DNA from: Udeniomyces pyricola
Lineage: Eukaryota > Basidiomycota > Tremellomycetes > Cystofilobasidiales > Mrakiaceae
Length of the DNA stretch: 64,000 bases
Reading direction: 5' to 3'
Assembly (NCBI GenBank): GCA_039545295.1
Contig: BCIK01000019.1
Location: 98,390-162,389 of the forward strand
Both the position numbers and the translations under genes were made by a program. This document shows positions 12,857 through 24,672 of the stretch, in pieces. The notes under the pieces are model-generated. The model did no database searches and had not been told where the DNA came from. It saw only the letters and a program-made list of their open reading frames with translations. Position 1 is the first letter of the stretch, and each line of letters opens with the position of its first letter.

Positions 12857-14501
12857 AAATCAATCCACTCATACGATGGCTGACAACGTCGAATGATGGA
12901 CCCGTGATTAAACTGGTAAGGCTTACAGCCCGAACTTGGTGGTCCATATCCATGCCGCATGGATCATCATGCCGTACTGAGATTGTATATATATATATAA
13001 ACATATATGTACAGTGTATTATAAGGACTCATGGATTGCTGCTGCTGTGCCCGTGGCTCATAGAAACTGCTGTGCCCATGGCTCATAGGAATCAATCGAA
13101 TCGATGGAAAGAACGTTGACGTACTACTACCCGGCCGATCTTACATCGACGACATCGCTGATACGATTAGTATTCTATGCATGTATATATTATGCCCTGT
13201 ATTTATACGGAGAAACGGTAGATGGTTAGCCAGCATGTTATACTGGATGGGAGTCTATATATGCAGGAAGAGGGTACATAGCCTGGAGGAGGATTGATCA
13301 TCGTCGATCAATACGCCGAGACTCCGAAGCTCCGACGATGTGCGTGCGACTGTCTCGAGGACCTCGACGTCCGACGGCCGGCCGACTGGAAACTGGAAGT
13401 GTCGCGTGAGATTGACTGGCGCACGTAATCGTACGTACGTACAACATGCAATGCCGGCCGGAGTGAAACGGTTGATCGATATGAGGACGTGGAAGGTGAC
13501 GATGATCTGATAAAGGATCTGATCATCCAGACTTGTGCCTTTGCATGCATGCCCGGAGCGCTTTTGATCGATGATCACCGGGAACGCGCACTGCCAGTGT
13601 CGCGTGCGCATGCGGCCCAGCCAGTCAGCCAGTCAGCTTGGCTTATAAGCAGCTGGCGAGGTTTGCCAAGCGTATGACTTGGGTGGAGGTATTAAATCCC
13701 CGATGTGCACGCATGAATGGATATTGGATATTGGGCGACGAGATCCAAGACTTGATTTGCCTTGCAGTGCAGCCATGTTTTGAGTGTCTCTTGCTATACG
13801 TCCGACCGACCATCGACCGACACTGGCGACCATCGACCATCAAGTATTATATATATGGCCAGGTTAACCTTGCGCGCACGCGTGCGTACGAAATTGGGCG
13901 TCGGCGTGCCGGCGCGCGCTATGAATGATGAGACAGGCTCATTCCTGATATCGACCAACTGCGCCAGGCTGGCTCACATAGACAGAAATGATTGTCGCGA
14001 TAAATAACATGTAGCATCTTGGACGTCGTCGAGGGAAGATGAATCGGATTGGACTGTTGGATCTTGAATGAATTGTCGTCGGTCCCGGAGCTGAGGAATA
14101 ACGAGCCGGTGGAGGAGCCACTCCTACGCCATGGCCGTGTCGGAAGGCCGGCACAGAGCCAACAGAGCCGTCAAGAAATCTGATTGAAGGGATTCAGCTG
14201 GGCATTTGTTTGGTTCCGAAGGACCTCTATCAGATGGGCCATAATTTCGATTTTGCCCCGCCATCCTCGGCCATTCAATCTTTTTCTTCCTCTTGACCGT
14301 CCCATCCTCCCCCCCAACCACCTTTTTCATTCCCTTGCTTTCTCAACGCTTCCTCATATCAATCTCACTTCCCCTTCCTCTTCCCCTTTCAACCTCACAA
14401 ACCCTCGCTCTCGACTCGAAGCTTCAACCCGCTTCGTTCTCCCCCCGCCCCTCCCACTCCAGACTGCCGCCTCGCCTCGCCTCATCGATCATCCATCCGC
14501 C
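12857..14501. other. Intergenic region upstream of siderophore transporter
   Basis: This 1.6-kb non-coding stretch lies between two plus-strand genes. It is rich in short palindromes (runs of ACGT, GCATGC and CCGGCC type) and has a (TA)n tract near 12989-13000. A near-perfect 25-bp direct duplication sits at 13042-13089 (unit starts CTGCTGTGCCC). An iron-GATA-like site is annotated separately. The last 250 bp before the start codon is C/T-rich, as expected for a fungal core promoter or leader. No convincing gene is seen. Confidence 0.6.
13505..13513 (+). promoter_or_regulatory. Candidate iron-GATA factor site (ATCTGATAA)
   Basis: The nine bases match the consensus ATCWGATAA described for fungal iron-responsive GATA repressors (Urbs1/SREA/Cir1 class) and lie 989 bp before the start of the siderophore transporter. 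A weaker HGATAR match (CGATAA) is at 13998-14003. About one exact match is expected by chance in 64 kb counting both strands, but only about 0.025 in this intergenic region, so the placement is suggestive and not proof. Confidence 0.4.
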
Positions 14502-17500
14502 ATGCCAGCCCAAATCCTGGTCTCAGAGCTTGACAGCCAACCCAACGAACCATACCAGGTCTCCGCTCAGCAGCCGGAGAAAGAACTTCACTCGGACGAC
14601 GGCAGCGACGGTATCAAGCGCTCGTACGACGAGGAGGCTGCCCATCGGTCTCCACACTACAACGTCGACGGTGCGCCGGTCCCCTACGGAATAGCTGCCG
14701 TCGAGGCTGCTCAGGCGGCGGGTCTGAAGGGATGGTCTAAGTGGTCACTCTACATTGGGTGAGTCTCGCTATCCGACGTTCTCTTCTCCTTTTCTCGTGA
14801 TCACGTCGATGGAACGACGTCAGTCAATCGTGGCGAGAATCCAGTTTCCTGTTTCTCGACTGCTGATCCCTTTGTCTTCTTCCCCCACGCCTCTCCCACC
14901 TCTTCTCTGCCATACGATTGCAGACTCGCTCTTGCTTGCTACGTCTACTCTCTCGATGGTACTACCGTATGTATCTCGATTGTCTACATAACGATAGCTG
15001 AGTTTTCAAGTGGACTCTCGATCGAGTCTTTGACGACGAGCTGACGACTCTAAATGGTGCTCGCTTCTGATTGGTTCGATCTGATTCATTCTGTCTCTCC
15101 CTTCCGTCTCGTATCACAGACTTGGCAGGTTCGTTCGTCTACGCTCGCTTCCGCTGGGAAATCTCATCCTCATCTATCGGCCCGGATGAGCCATTTGCCG
15201 AATCTTCCTGCTGTCATGTATCATTTTCGCTCATGATGCGATCGTTTAATGTGTATCCTTGCCATCCCCCCCTTTTACGATGACAGTTCCTTCAAACCGC
15301 TACTTCCTCTTACTTTGAGCACTCGCTCACCGGTACCGTCACTACCGCTTCGGCAATCATCATGTAAGCGTCCTTGCTCAACTTGTCACACCTACGCGGA
15401 TCGTTTCGACCAGGCCGCTGATACCATGGTTTATTATACGTGCCCTACTTTTTTCTAGTGCTGTTGGCAAGCCCCTCGCCGCCAAGATTGCTGACGTCTG
15501 GGGTCGTGGAGAGACTTACTGCTGTGTCGTTTTCTTCTACTGTACGTGTTGACCTTTTAATACCTATCCTGCTTTACGAGATCGTGTTCGTCGCTGACGT
15601 GAGCATGCATGTTTGGCATCTACGCTCGATCCCCTCAGGTCTTGGCTACATCTTGATTGCCGGTTCGACGTCGTTGGGCATGCTCGCTGCCGGTAACATC
15701 ATCTACAGTCTCGGTTACACTGGTCTTCAAGTCATGACTCAGGTAAGATACCGTTCTCCATTCGAAAACAACCTTCCCAAACAGAAGAACTCACAGAATC
15801 AAGACTGACGCTGGAGATTCTCGTTGACATCTAGGTTGTCCTGGCTGATGTCACGACCCTCAAATGGCGAGGATTTGCTTCGGGTCTCGCTACGATGCCT
15901 TTCGTTATCAACACCTGGATCGGTGAGTCTATCAGTCGCATTGGTGCTCTAATATTGCCTCGAACGGCCAGGTCATGGTTTTATACCCATATTCACACCC
16001 TGCGTCCGTCCTTTCGTTCTATCAGCTTCCGAGGTCGTCGAGGGTGTAAGTTCAACTTCGTGTTGATCTCCAAGGCTCAAGACGGATGATCAAGTCCCTT
16101 CTTCAGCGGCTTTTTGCTGATTGATGTATCGTCTTTTCGGACAACAACGTCCGTTTTCTTGCCCCCCTCCCTTCCCCTTTGGTTTCTTTCTCCACAGATC
16201 ATGAAAGGCACGCGCTGGCGACTCGGCTACGGTATCTTTGCTATTTTGGTGCCCACGGCTCTCGCTCCCGTCATTATCACTCTCCTCTGGAACCAGCACA
16301 AGGCCAAGAAGCTCGCCCTCTTCTCGGCGCCCCCTAAGGTCGTTGTGGCACGAACCCCCGTCGCGACGGCCATGAGGAGCATCAAGCAAATTTGCATCGA
16401 GATGGACGTGAGTAATGCGAGGTTCTTGAATTCCGTACGTATGGGTATCAACTTGTCTTTGCTGACAAGGTTCCTTTGGTCCGTTGACATTCCATCAGAT
16501 TGTTGGTTTGATCCTCGTCGCTGCCTCCCTTGCCCTGATCCTTCTTCCGCTCGGTCTTGCCGCTGGTTCTTCTCAAGGCTGGAAGACTCCTTCCATGGTG
16601 AGTCTCTCATCTGCTCAAGTCGACCTCAGGCTTGCGCTTGCCCTGACACTGCCATGCTGTTCCTCTTTGCTTCTCTTCTGATGTTTCTTCTCCCAGATTG
16701 CCATGATCGTCATTGGCTTTGTTCTATTCCCCGTGTTTGTCATGTACGAGTGGAAAGTTGCTTCGTGGCCGATTGCTCCCCCTCGATTCTTCAAGAACAA
16801 GACCATCCTCGTATGTCTGATCCATGTTCTATCTGCATACAACTTTGTTGTAACCCCTACTCATACTTGCCCCTTCCTCTCTCCCTTTCTTCCCAATCCT
16901 CCGTATAGGCTGCTTGCATCATTGGGTTCCTCGACTTCACTTCCTTCTACTTGCAATACACCTATCAATACTCGTGAGTTTTCTTTCTTCCCAATCAGCT
17001 GGCGAACAAACACCCTTCAGTGTCTAACGCACTCTGAACTTCACATTCCCTGCATTATCTATACTATCTCGTGATTGCTAGGTTCATCGCCGTCTTCAAG
17101 GTCGATTGGATTCCTCGATACCAATCTTACTTTGCCCTAACTCAGACGCTCGCGCTTTGCGTACGTCCCTCTTTCCTTCTGTCCATCTTCACCGCGACCA
17201 ACATACACGCAAGAGCCAATCCCCTAACGCTCTGAACTTTTTTCGTTATTATTATCTTATCCTGGTTTCGTTTCGTTTTGTCGGGTCCGGTGACAGATCT
17301 TTGGTCTTCTCGGAGGAATCATCATGGCTGCGACTCGACGATACAAGTGGATGCTCGTCACCGGACTTCTCATCAGGCTCCTCGGGGTGGGTCTCATGAT
17401 TCACAGGTACGTTCTCAGTCCGCTCTCAGTCTTGGGGGATTTTTTTTTCCCACCTCGTATTCGTGCCCTATACCCGTGAGATTAACATCTGCCTTGAACT

Positions 17501-18632
17501 GCTTTTCGTTTGTTTCTCCGCTCGTCATAGTCGCGGTGGAAATGGTCCTACTGTCGAGGTGATTACCTATGCTTCCTGCTTCCTCTATCTACCCTTCTCT
17601 TTCACCTTTCCCTTCTTCCCAGTTCCTCTGTTGCAAATCAAGCCGTTTTGTGACACACGATCAACAAATCGACGTCCAATTGCTCACTATCCTCCTTTTG
17701 TCCTCCTTCTCTCAGCTCGTCATGTGTCAAGTCCTCCAAGGTATCGGAGGTGGTTTCGCTGCTATCGCGTAAGCATCATCACGGGTTTTTTCACGAACGT
17801 TTAATCCTTTGCTTTTCTGTTTGAATGCTCAGCATCTTCTCTTTTTTTCCCCTTAATTTCTAGTATCCAAGTTGGAGCTCAAGCCGGTGTGTCACATGCC
17901 GATGTCGCCTGTGTAACCGCGCTGGTTCTTCTCATCACTGAAGTCGGAAACTCTGTCGGATCCGCTATCGGTACGTCGTCATCATCATCTCCAAATCCAC
18001 CTCTCGCATTCATTCGTTTTCTCAACATCCCTCCCCACGCTTAGGCATCCTGACAAAAAAAAAACGTTTCTTTCCACCTTGAATTTTTTTTCTTCCTCCT
18101 TCTTTTCTCGACATCCTTTTTTCTCTCTCTCTCTAGCGACCGCCATCTGGACCAACTTGATGCCCGGTCAACTCGCCCTTCACGTCCCTACGACCAACGC
18201 GACGCTCCTCGCCGAAATCTACGGCTCCGTCACCATCATCAACACCTACGGTGCTGACAGTCCCATCCGACAAGGTACTCTCCTTGCTTACGAGCATGTC
18301 ATGAAGATCCTTTGTATCGCCGCTACCGCCGTCGCCGTCATCCCACCGATCGTCGCCATCTTTTGGATCAAGGATTACCGTCTTGGCGACGTTCAGAACG
18401 CCCATGATGGCAAGACGCTCGAGGGCAAAGAGTCAGTTCCTTGATCGGTTTTCTCTCCTCTCCTCTCTCGGCTTGTTGAGATGTTCACCCTTACTAACCT
18501 TTGTGTTTTGTTTCTTTTTCTTGTTCTTTTTCTTTCCTTTGATCTGCATCCCCCNCCCCCCCCCCCCTTTTTTTTTGCTTGGCCTCTTTCAGGACTGGCA
18601 CTGGCGAAGTCAACGCTACTCGTCCTCTCTAA
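14502..18632 (+). CDS. Siderophore-iron MFS transporter (Sit1/Arn/MirB family)
   Basis: Plasma- or endosomal-membrane major facilitator that imports ferric siderophores by proton symport. Nineteen exons: 14502-14758, 14924-14966, 15120-15128, 15287-15363, 15459-15541, 15639-15742, 15835-15922, 16026-16045, 16198-16407, 16499-16597, 16697-16810, 16909-16973, 17082-17160, 17297-17406, 17531-17558, 17716-17768, 17864-17970, 18137-18431 and 18593-18632. All phases agree, giving 626 residues. Family hallmarks are CYVYSLDGTT at the end of TM1, VGKPLAAKIADVWGRGETY (loop 2-3 MFS signature), ADVTTLKWRG, the WRLGYG stretch after TM6, and GGGFAAIAIQVGAQA. A hydrophilic N-terminus of ~75 residues precedes TM1. 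Two exons are tiny: 9 nt (Thr-Trp-Gln, residues 101-103) and 20 nt. The last intron contains an N and a poly-C run. Substrate siderophore cannot be told. The neighbouring FTR1 and the upstream GATA-like site suit iron-repressed expression. Confidence 0.93.
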
Positions 18633-19545
18633 AAGCGCAAAACAAAAGAAGAAATGTTGTTTTCCTCCCTTTCTCTTGTGCTTCTTCTTTTTCTCTGTCT
18701 TCGATTAACTTTGGCTTCCTTCTTTCACGTATGTTGGTCTTTCGTCTCGTTCGATTATGTGCTATGTCTTCCCCCCCCTTCTTTCTTCCCCCTTCCACTT
18801 CGTTCTTCTTCCTAGATAAAAAAAAATCCCAGATCGATCCCATCACCACTATGTTGTCACCCCTTGTCATTGTTCTCTATCGTTCTTTCCTTCTATACAA
18901 GCGTGCGTGCGTGCGTCTATTCATTACTCTCTTCGTCTCCTTTCCTTTCTTTTCTTTCTCTCGATTTTTGTCTTTGATCGCTCTTCGTTTTTTTTTTCTT
19001 CCTTCCTTCCTTCCTTTTTTTTTTCTTTCTTCTTTCTTTTCTCGCTTCCTCTCCCTCTCTCTAGTCCTTCGAAGGAGTCTTTCCCTTTCCCTCTATTATG
19101 TTCCGTTTCGCTTTTCGTTGCTTCAACATATTATCCATCATCATGCCTCATCATGCCATCCTCATCCCTCCCTGAATCAGACATCCGTACCCAATATACG
19201 AGCCAGTACCCAGCGAAACATGATCCACTCCCATATCTATATATACAGAGCACGCCATCGAGGACTCATAAACAAAAAATGTCCCCAAAACAATCGTCAG
19301 AAGACCCAATATAACACGGGTATCATCCCATGATCATTCGTAACAGGAATACCGTAAAATCCGAATTTGCATCATGTATATCGTAGACAAGTACATAACA
19401 TGACATCAAGGCAAAAAAAAAAAAAAAAAAAAGAAGCAAAAAAAAAAGCTTCTAGCTTTTTTTTTCCCATCCCAACCCTCTTCCCCCGTCCCCCTTTCCC
19501 TTCCCTTCCCCCTTCACACGGGTATTATTCTCCTTCCTTCTTTTT
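18633..19545. other. Convergent 3' intergenic region, T-rich
   Basis: This 0.9-kb stretch lies between the stop codons of the siderophore transporter (plus) and the Sfm1-like gene (minus). It is dominated by C/T-rich runs on the plus strand up to about 19100, then has A-runs near 19413-19450. It probably holds both 3' UTRs. No protein family is recognisable in its open frames, whose apparent length comes from low complexity. Confidence 0.6.
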
Positions 19546-21220
19546 TCAAAACTCAAACGGCCTATCCAAGTCCTTCTTCAGATGCTCCCGCATCCCCTCG
19601 GGCATCAACGGTCGACCGTCCGGCCCTTGGATGTATCGGAACGGCATCTCGACCGACTCGTTCGGCCCAAAGGCAATCGTCGGGAATTCGTTGTAGGTGA
19701 TCGATTCCAAAGGGACTGTTTTTTTTTTAATTGTGAAGGAGGGGGGAGGGGGGGGGGTTTGGAAGGAAAGAGAGGTGAGAGGGGAAGATAGACAGCAACA
19801 GAGTTAGGGGAGGGGAGAGGAGGGAAGCAGAAGGAGATAGTTTGAAAGAGGTCGTGAAAAGAGACAGAAGAGGGGTATAGGTGTGTCAGCATGGGATACC
19901 TCCAAAATCAAAACCATCGATCCGATGAGATCAAAAAGTCGCATTAGAAAAAAAAAAAAAAAAAAGAGAGAGGTCCAATCCGTCCGATAAATCTCCTGGT
20001 TCCTTCTTCTTTTTTCTTTCTTTTTTCGTTTCCGATTCTTATTCTTCCCTTCCTAACCCCTCGACGCCCTGAGATGCCATGGGCCTAAAGCGGTCTGGCA
20101 GCATCTAGAAGCACGACCGAGATATTTCCCTTCCTCTCCTTCGTACACCACCCCATCCAAAAATTCAACAAGGAATGGGAAGAGGGAGGGGGGGGGGGAG
20201 AGAAGGAGGAGGAGGAAGAGAAACTCACTCTTATCCACAACGACCAGTTTCACGACTCCCAACGCAGTATCCGTCGTCATCTGAACGGGACCCAACCTCC
20301 TTCCTTCAAATCCCATCTCCCTCAAGACCCTCGTCCTATCCAAAGGAGGATCATCCCCCAAGATCCCACCAAACAAAAACATCTCGAACCCTTTCGTGTC
20401 GTCGTCATCGTCGTTGGCGCCGTTGAAGTCATCGGGGGAGATTTCCTTTTCGGCTTTCGGGTCGAGGAGGCAGACTTTGTGGTGTGGGATGTTGAGTCGG
20501 GTCAGAACCGATTGGATCGGTTCGGTATGCGCCGCGGGTGTCGCGAGGGGGTTGGAAGACGATGGGACGCGTTGAACGGAGGGGTCCGAAGGTGGTTGGA
20601 GAAGGGTAGAAACGAGTTGAGAAGCGGAGTTGCGAGAAAGCGACGTGAAGTGAACAGTGGAGTCTTCCGGTGCGAGTTGGAGCATATGCTAAAGAGACGT
20701 CCACATCAAAAGCGAGGAAAAAGAGGAACACAGAAGCGGATTGGGGGGGATGGATAGGGTTTTGGAAAGAGAGAAGGAAGAGCAAAAGAGTTCAATGTCT
20801 GAAGAAAGAGGCGTTGGCCGACCGACGGCAACGAAAGAAAGGGAAGAAAGCAGCTAGAGCCCCCTTTCCCTAAGAAGCAAACTGACCCTGTACTCGAGCT
20901 GTCATCATCCCCTCACATCAACAACACAACCCAAAAACCATCAGTACATCTAGCTCCGTTAGAATTCACGCCAATTCATTCATCAAGCGAAAGAATCCAG
21001 CTACGTAGGAGGGTAAGAGGGAAAGCGGCCATAACTCACGCAGACCCAAGCGGGAAGGCTCTTGGAATCTTCGTCATCTTCCTCGAGGTGCTCTGATAGG
21101 GGGTTGCGATGGGCAAGGAAAGAAACCAATGATGATGAGTATGTTGAAGAGCTGATGAGGAACAATGATGAGCGTGTTTGAGACGGATGTACCGATAGCG
21201 AACTGGATAGGCTTAGGCAT
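19546..21220 (-). CDS. SFM1: Sfm1-type SPOUT protein arginine methyltransferase (DUF431)
   Basis: In budding yeast Sfm1 methylates an arginine of ribosomal protein Rps3 and is a SPOUT-fold, knotted enzyme; the family was formerly annotated as a SAM-dependent RNA methyltransferase. Five exons read leftward: 21220-21193, 21092-21040, 20898-20887, 20688-20229 and 19715-19546, in phase, encoding 240 residues. Diagnostic blocks are the N-terminal FAIEHLEEDD, then CLLDPKAEK, FLFGGILGDDPPLDRT (residues ~136-150, the SAM-binding knot), QMTTDTALGVVKLV, and the C-terminal MPFRYIQGPDGRPLMPEGM. The third exon is only 12 nt (Leu-Glu-Tyr-Arg) and restores the conserved LEY motif, which supports its reality. 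An insertion of about 35 residues after strand 1 and an acidic NDDDDD run lengthen it relative to yeast. The last intron is 513 nt and G-rich. Start chosen because MPKPIQFAIE aligns with the family N-terminus. Confidence 0.9.
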
Positions 21221-21492
21221 GATGCTGCTGCTGCTGATGATGATGATGAGGAAATGAACGTTGGGTTGGATAGGACAGAAACGCGCCAAGTCCGACGTCG
21301 GTTGATCGTTGTATATTCATCGCTTTCGCTTATTATCATGATCGATCACGTTTTACTACGAAATCACACCAAGGAAATTAAAACCCATCCCTTGACATGG
21401 ACTCCTTTTCTTTCTTCCTTCTCATATTTGCCAACTCCTCACTGCCACGTCGCATCATCACAACGTTCATCTCGTCATACCCAAGTGGGTTA

Positions 21493-22782
21493 TTATAAGT
21501 CCATGGCATCGTCTTCGTCGTCGTCTCGATCGACGACCATCTTCTTTTGCCCGCCCACGTCGATGCCACTCGCCCCGCCTACTACACCCCCCCACTCCTT
21601 CAGCGCCCGATCCATCTCCTTCTTCAACACCGCCACCGCCTCTCCACCCACGCGCACCGCATCTCCAAACGTCTCGACGCTCATCCGGCCTTCCAGTTCG
21701 GCCGTCGTCACTTTGCCTGACCGAGGGAGGAACCCGAGCACAACATGGGGCAGATCGGATTCTTCCGCCGTCGTCAGGTCGAGGAGAAGCGTCGGGTGAG
21801 GATGCGTCAGGAAACCAATCGTCAGAGCAATCAGGGAGTCCGTCAAGGCGATACCAGACGTCAGGAGGGCAAGGGTCGTGGCGTTGATGGCGGTTTGAAG
21901 GAGGGCTGTCGGTAGAGAGCAGACGCGACGCGTAAGAGAAAGAGGTGATCCATCGGGAAGTTGGGTGTATGCGTATGTTCATGGAAGAGGATACGTCAGT
22001 TTCCAAATATTCTCGCGAAATCTTCTTCACCTTGCAAGCAAAACCATCCGGAAAGGACAGAGAAAGGAGACCGCGACGTGATTGGGGGTTTCGCGACACG
22101 GCCATGAGCCGTGAAGGAGGGGAAAAGTCGAGAGCTACGCACCACCATCCATGGAGAGAACCTGGACGTAGATGTTGATCTCACTCCTCGGATACAGGTG
22201 TGTGAGGATGACGGGCTCAAAGGTGTTTTTGAGAGCGGCCGAGAGTTCTTGTATGCGCCTTGAAGATAGGGAATCAAGCGCGGGAGAAGGCAATTTAAGG
22301 ATCGAAAGAACCGGTCAGCTTGGGATGTATGGAATGACGTCTGAGGGGCATCCGAGTAGGTCGTTCGTACTTGACACAATCTCTCTACAATTTAGTTGAA
22401 CGACACTTACTTGTCACCCTTTCCCCTCTTTCTCCTCTCACTCCCGGCCCAAGCTCCGACGCCGACGTCGACATTGATGACGGCCCGATCAAAGAGCGTG
22501 GCACTCCTGAGTTTGGCTTCTTTTGGGCCGTGAACAGAGGCGGTGACGGTGGTGAGACCGTGCGAGCAGGTGGCGGTACCGTCGGCATGAGTCGTTGTGG
22601 GTGGAATGGAGAGGGAGAACGTTCGGATCTCGAGTGGACGACGGAAGTCTGAACGGAGGCCTGATGGGAGGGGGGAAGCATGAATGGATGGGTGAGTTGG
22701 GGAATGGATTGGAATCGTGACTGTTGGAAAGGGAAAGGAACTGACCTCCATCGTTGAGAATCTCTAGGCGGGAAGAGGACAT
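21493..22782 (-). CDS. RRP41: Exosome core subunit Rrp41/Ski6 (RNase PH fold)
   Basis: Rrp41 is one of six RNase PH-like ring subunits of the eukaryotic RNA exosome and lines the channel that threads RNA to Rrp44; the fungal protein is catalytically inactive. Four exons read leftward: 22782-22746, 22660-22411, 22258-22143 and 21905-21493, in phase, 271 residues. The start SRLEILNDGG-LRSD is the family N-terminus. Following blocks are RRPLEIRTF, HGPKEAKLR, LFDRAVINVDVGVGAWA, ERRKRGKGDKR, FEPVILTHLYPRSEINIYVQVL, TAINATTLALL and AEESDLPHVVLGFLPRSGKV. At the conserved D-G-R-R position this protein reads D-F-R-R. The C-terminus ends in an acidic tail (DRDDDEDDAMDL). It lies 272 bp upstream-to-stop from the Sfm1 gene on the same strand and diverges from the thioesterase gene over a 307-bp shared promoter. 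Confidence 0.94.
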
Positions 22783-23089
22783 GGGTGTGGATGTGTGCGT
22801 ATATATGTGTGGTGGTTGTGGCTGTGGTTGTGGTTGGTGGTGATGATGGCGATGCAAGCAAGTGGCTAGTGGCAAGGCGAGGTGGTGAGGATGTATATGG
22901 ATCGATACTTAGAGGTGACGAACTGAATTGGGAGGAAACCTCTGATGATGCCCTCATGGTGACTGGTGCATATATCTCATCTGCGATTAACGCGCCCGCC
23001 CACGTCAATCCACAATCCACAATCCACCACCACCCATCGATATCGTCTCTCTGGCCCGCACGTCCCACCTCTTCTCTCCTTCCCCAACC
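22783..23089. promoter_or_regulatory. Compact divergent promoter region (Rrp41 / thioesterase)
   Basis: Only 307 bp separate the start codons of two outward-facing genes, so their promoters must overlap. The segment holds a degenerate GT/GGT repeat at about 22796-22860. No TATA box is obvious. Confidence 0.5.
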
Positions 23090-24672
23090 ATGGCGTCTCA
23101 TCGCCCCTTACATTCCCTTGCTCGTACTCTTGCTCAGCCAACGACCGCCCTTCGACGACCAGGTCCTGCCATCCGCCGACCTTATTCAACGCCTTCTACC
23201 CCAAACTCAACCCCAACCTCTGCCACCGCCTCCTTCCAAAGGCCTGCTTCGGCTTCTTCCTCTAGCCGGTCGTTTTGTGAGCAGAGTGTCCTCTCTTTGA
23301 TCCGGTTCAGGTTTTCTCTTACCCTGTTTCCTTTTTCTCTTTCTTTTTTTTCTTTTTCTACACAACATCTTCTGACTCCCCACTGGGTCATCCGTTTCTT
23401 ATCTTACCCACCTTTGCCCCCAAAAAGTCACCGGACGCTCTTTCCTTCTAGCCGGAACGCTCGCCCTTCCCTTTTATCTCATCGGCTCCTTCTTCCCTCC
23501 CGACATTGCCCACCTCATCTCTCCCCGATCCGCCCCTCCAAGCCCTCATCATGCGTCAGAAGAAGGTCTTAACCACACCAAGGACATTGAACTCGGTCTC
23601 AGCGAGCTTCAGATTGTTCGAGATCTCAGGGCGAGAGATGGCTGGTACGAGTGCCGTATGTCTGCGGTGTCGAGTCTCCCAATTCTTCTCAGATAGCTCA
23701 TCCATCGTCAAGTCTCTCCCCCCCCCTCCCCCCCCAAAAAAAAACAAACTCATATATTGCATGAATACTAAAACCTCAATATCTCATCTTCTCACTCTCA
23801 TTAGGTCCATACAGCACCCTTCCCCCTGAACGGCTCCACCATTCCCTTACTGCCGGAGCTCTCCGAGGTCCCGGTAAACTTGCCGTGCCTCCGCTCGTCT
23901 TTGCCAAAGAGGACGAAAGCGAAGCAGTCATCATCCTCCATTTCGGACGCAGCATGTGTGGTCATGATGGCATTGTTCATGGTGGTATGGTGGCGACAGT
24001 TCTGGATGAAGCTACCGGAAGGAACGTGAGTGGTTTAGAACGCCCTTCATCTTTGGTTCTCCTTGATCTGCCGTGGGGGGGGGGGGGGGATCAACCTGGA
24101 TGGGGATTTCATAACGTCATGCATCAAAATTTGGAAACAATACCTGCATCAATGATTCTCTAAGAAACTTATCTGTTCTTACGTTCTTGTGGTTCATATC
24201 CTTTCTCTCAGGCCCTTCTCAACCTTCCTACCAACATCGGTGTGACCGCCAACCTGACTGTCAATTACCGAGCACCCACCCGTGCCGACCAGTATGTTGT
24301 CATCCGAACCAATGTTTCGGAGCTCAAAGGTCGGAAAGCCATCATTGCGGCTTCCATGGAAGATCTATCTGGACAACGACTCGCGGACGCAACGTAAGTC
24401 CGCCCGCCGTTAGCCTTGGCCTCTTCTCTCCTCTCTTCACATGCCTCACTCGCCCTGTCAAGATGTCACAGGGCGAGTCATGAGTCGCCAAAATTAACGA
24501 GACTACAATGACTTATCATGAATCTTTGCTTTTCATTGTTTTTTTCTTCTTCTTTGCCTTTGAATCCTCGAACAACATCTTATCGCTCAGTGCCGTCTAC
24601 ATCGAACCGAAATGGGCTTCTTTGCTCGCAAACAGTTCCGTTCTCGAAGTCCTCGGCAAGAAGCCCGTGTAA
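23090..24672 (+). CDS. Hotdog-fold acyl thioesterase, mitochondrial and membrane-anchored
   Basis: Members of the PaaI/THEM4-like hotdog superfamily hydrolyse acyl-CoA thioesters. Five exons: 23090-23276, 23428-23655, 23805-24025, 24212-24393 and 24591-24672, in phase, 299 residues. The N-terminus is Arg/Ser/Ala-rich without acidic residues for about 60 residues (LHSLARTLAQ..ALRRPGPAIRR), a typical mitochondrial presequence. One hydrophobic segment follows (LLAGTLALPFYLIGSFF, ~68-84). The hotdog domain occupies the second half, with HGGMVATVLDEA as the nucleophile-helix block, then LTVNYRAPTRADQYVV. An Asp at the helix motif (VLDEA) is the likely catalytic acid by family precedent. The presequence/TM/hotdog order resembles fungal mitochondrial proteins of the Fmp10 type. 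Substrate is unknown. Start chosen as the first ATG giving the presequence. Confidence 0.85.

Noticed and set aside
18432..18442. Siderophore transporter ending at the in-frame stop just after the last long exon
   Set aside because: A GTCAGT donor and a TTTCAG acceptor allow one more 40-nt exon in phase, giving a total length divisible by three. The short ending remains possible but is less likely.
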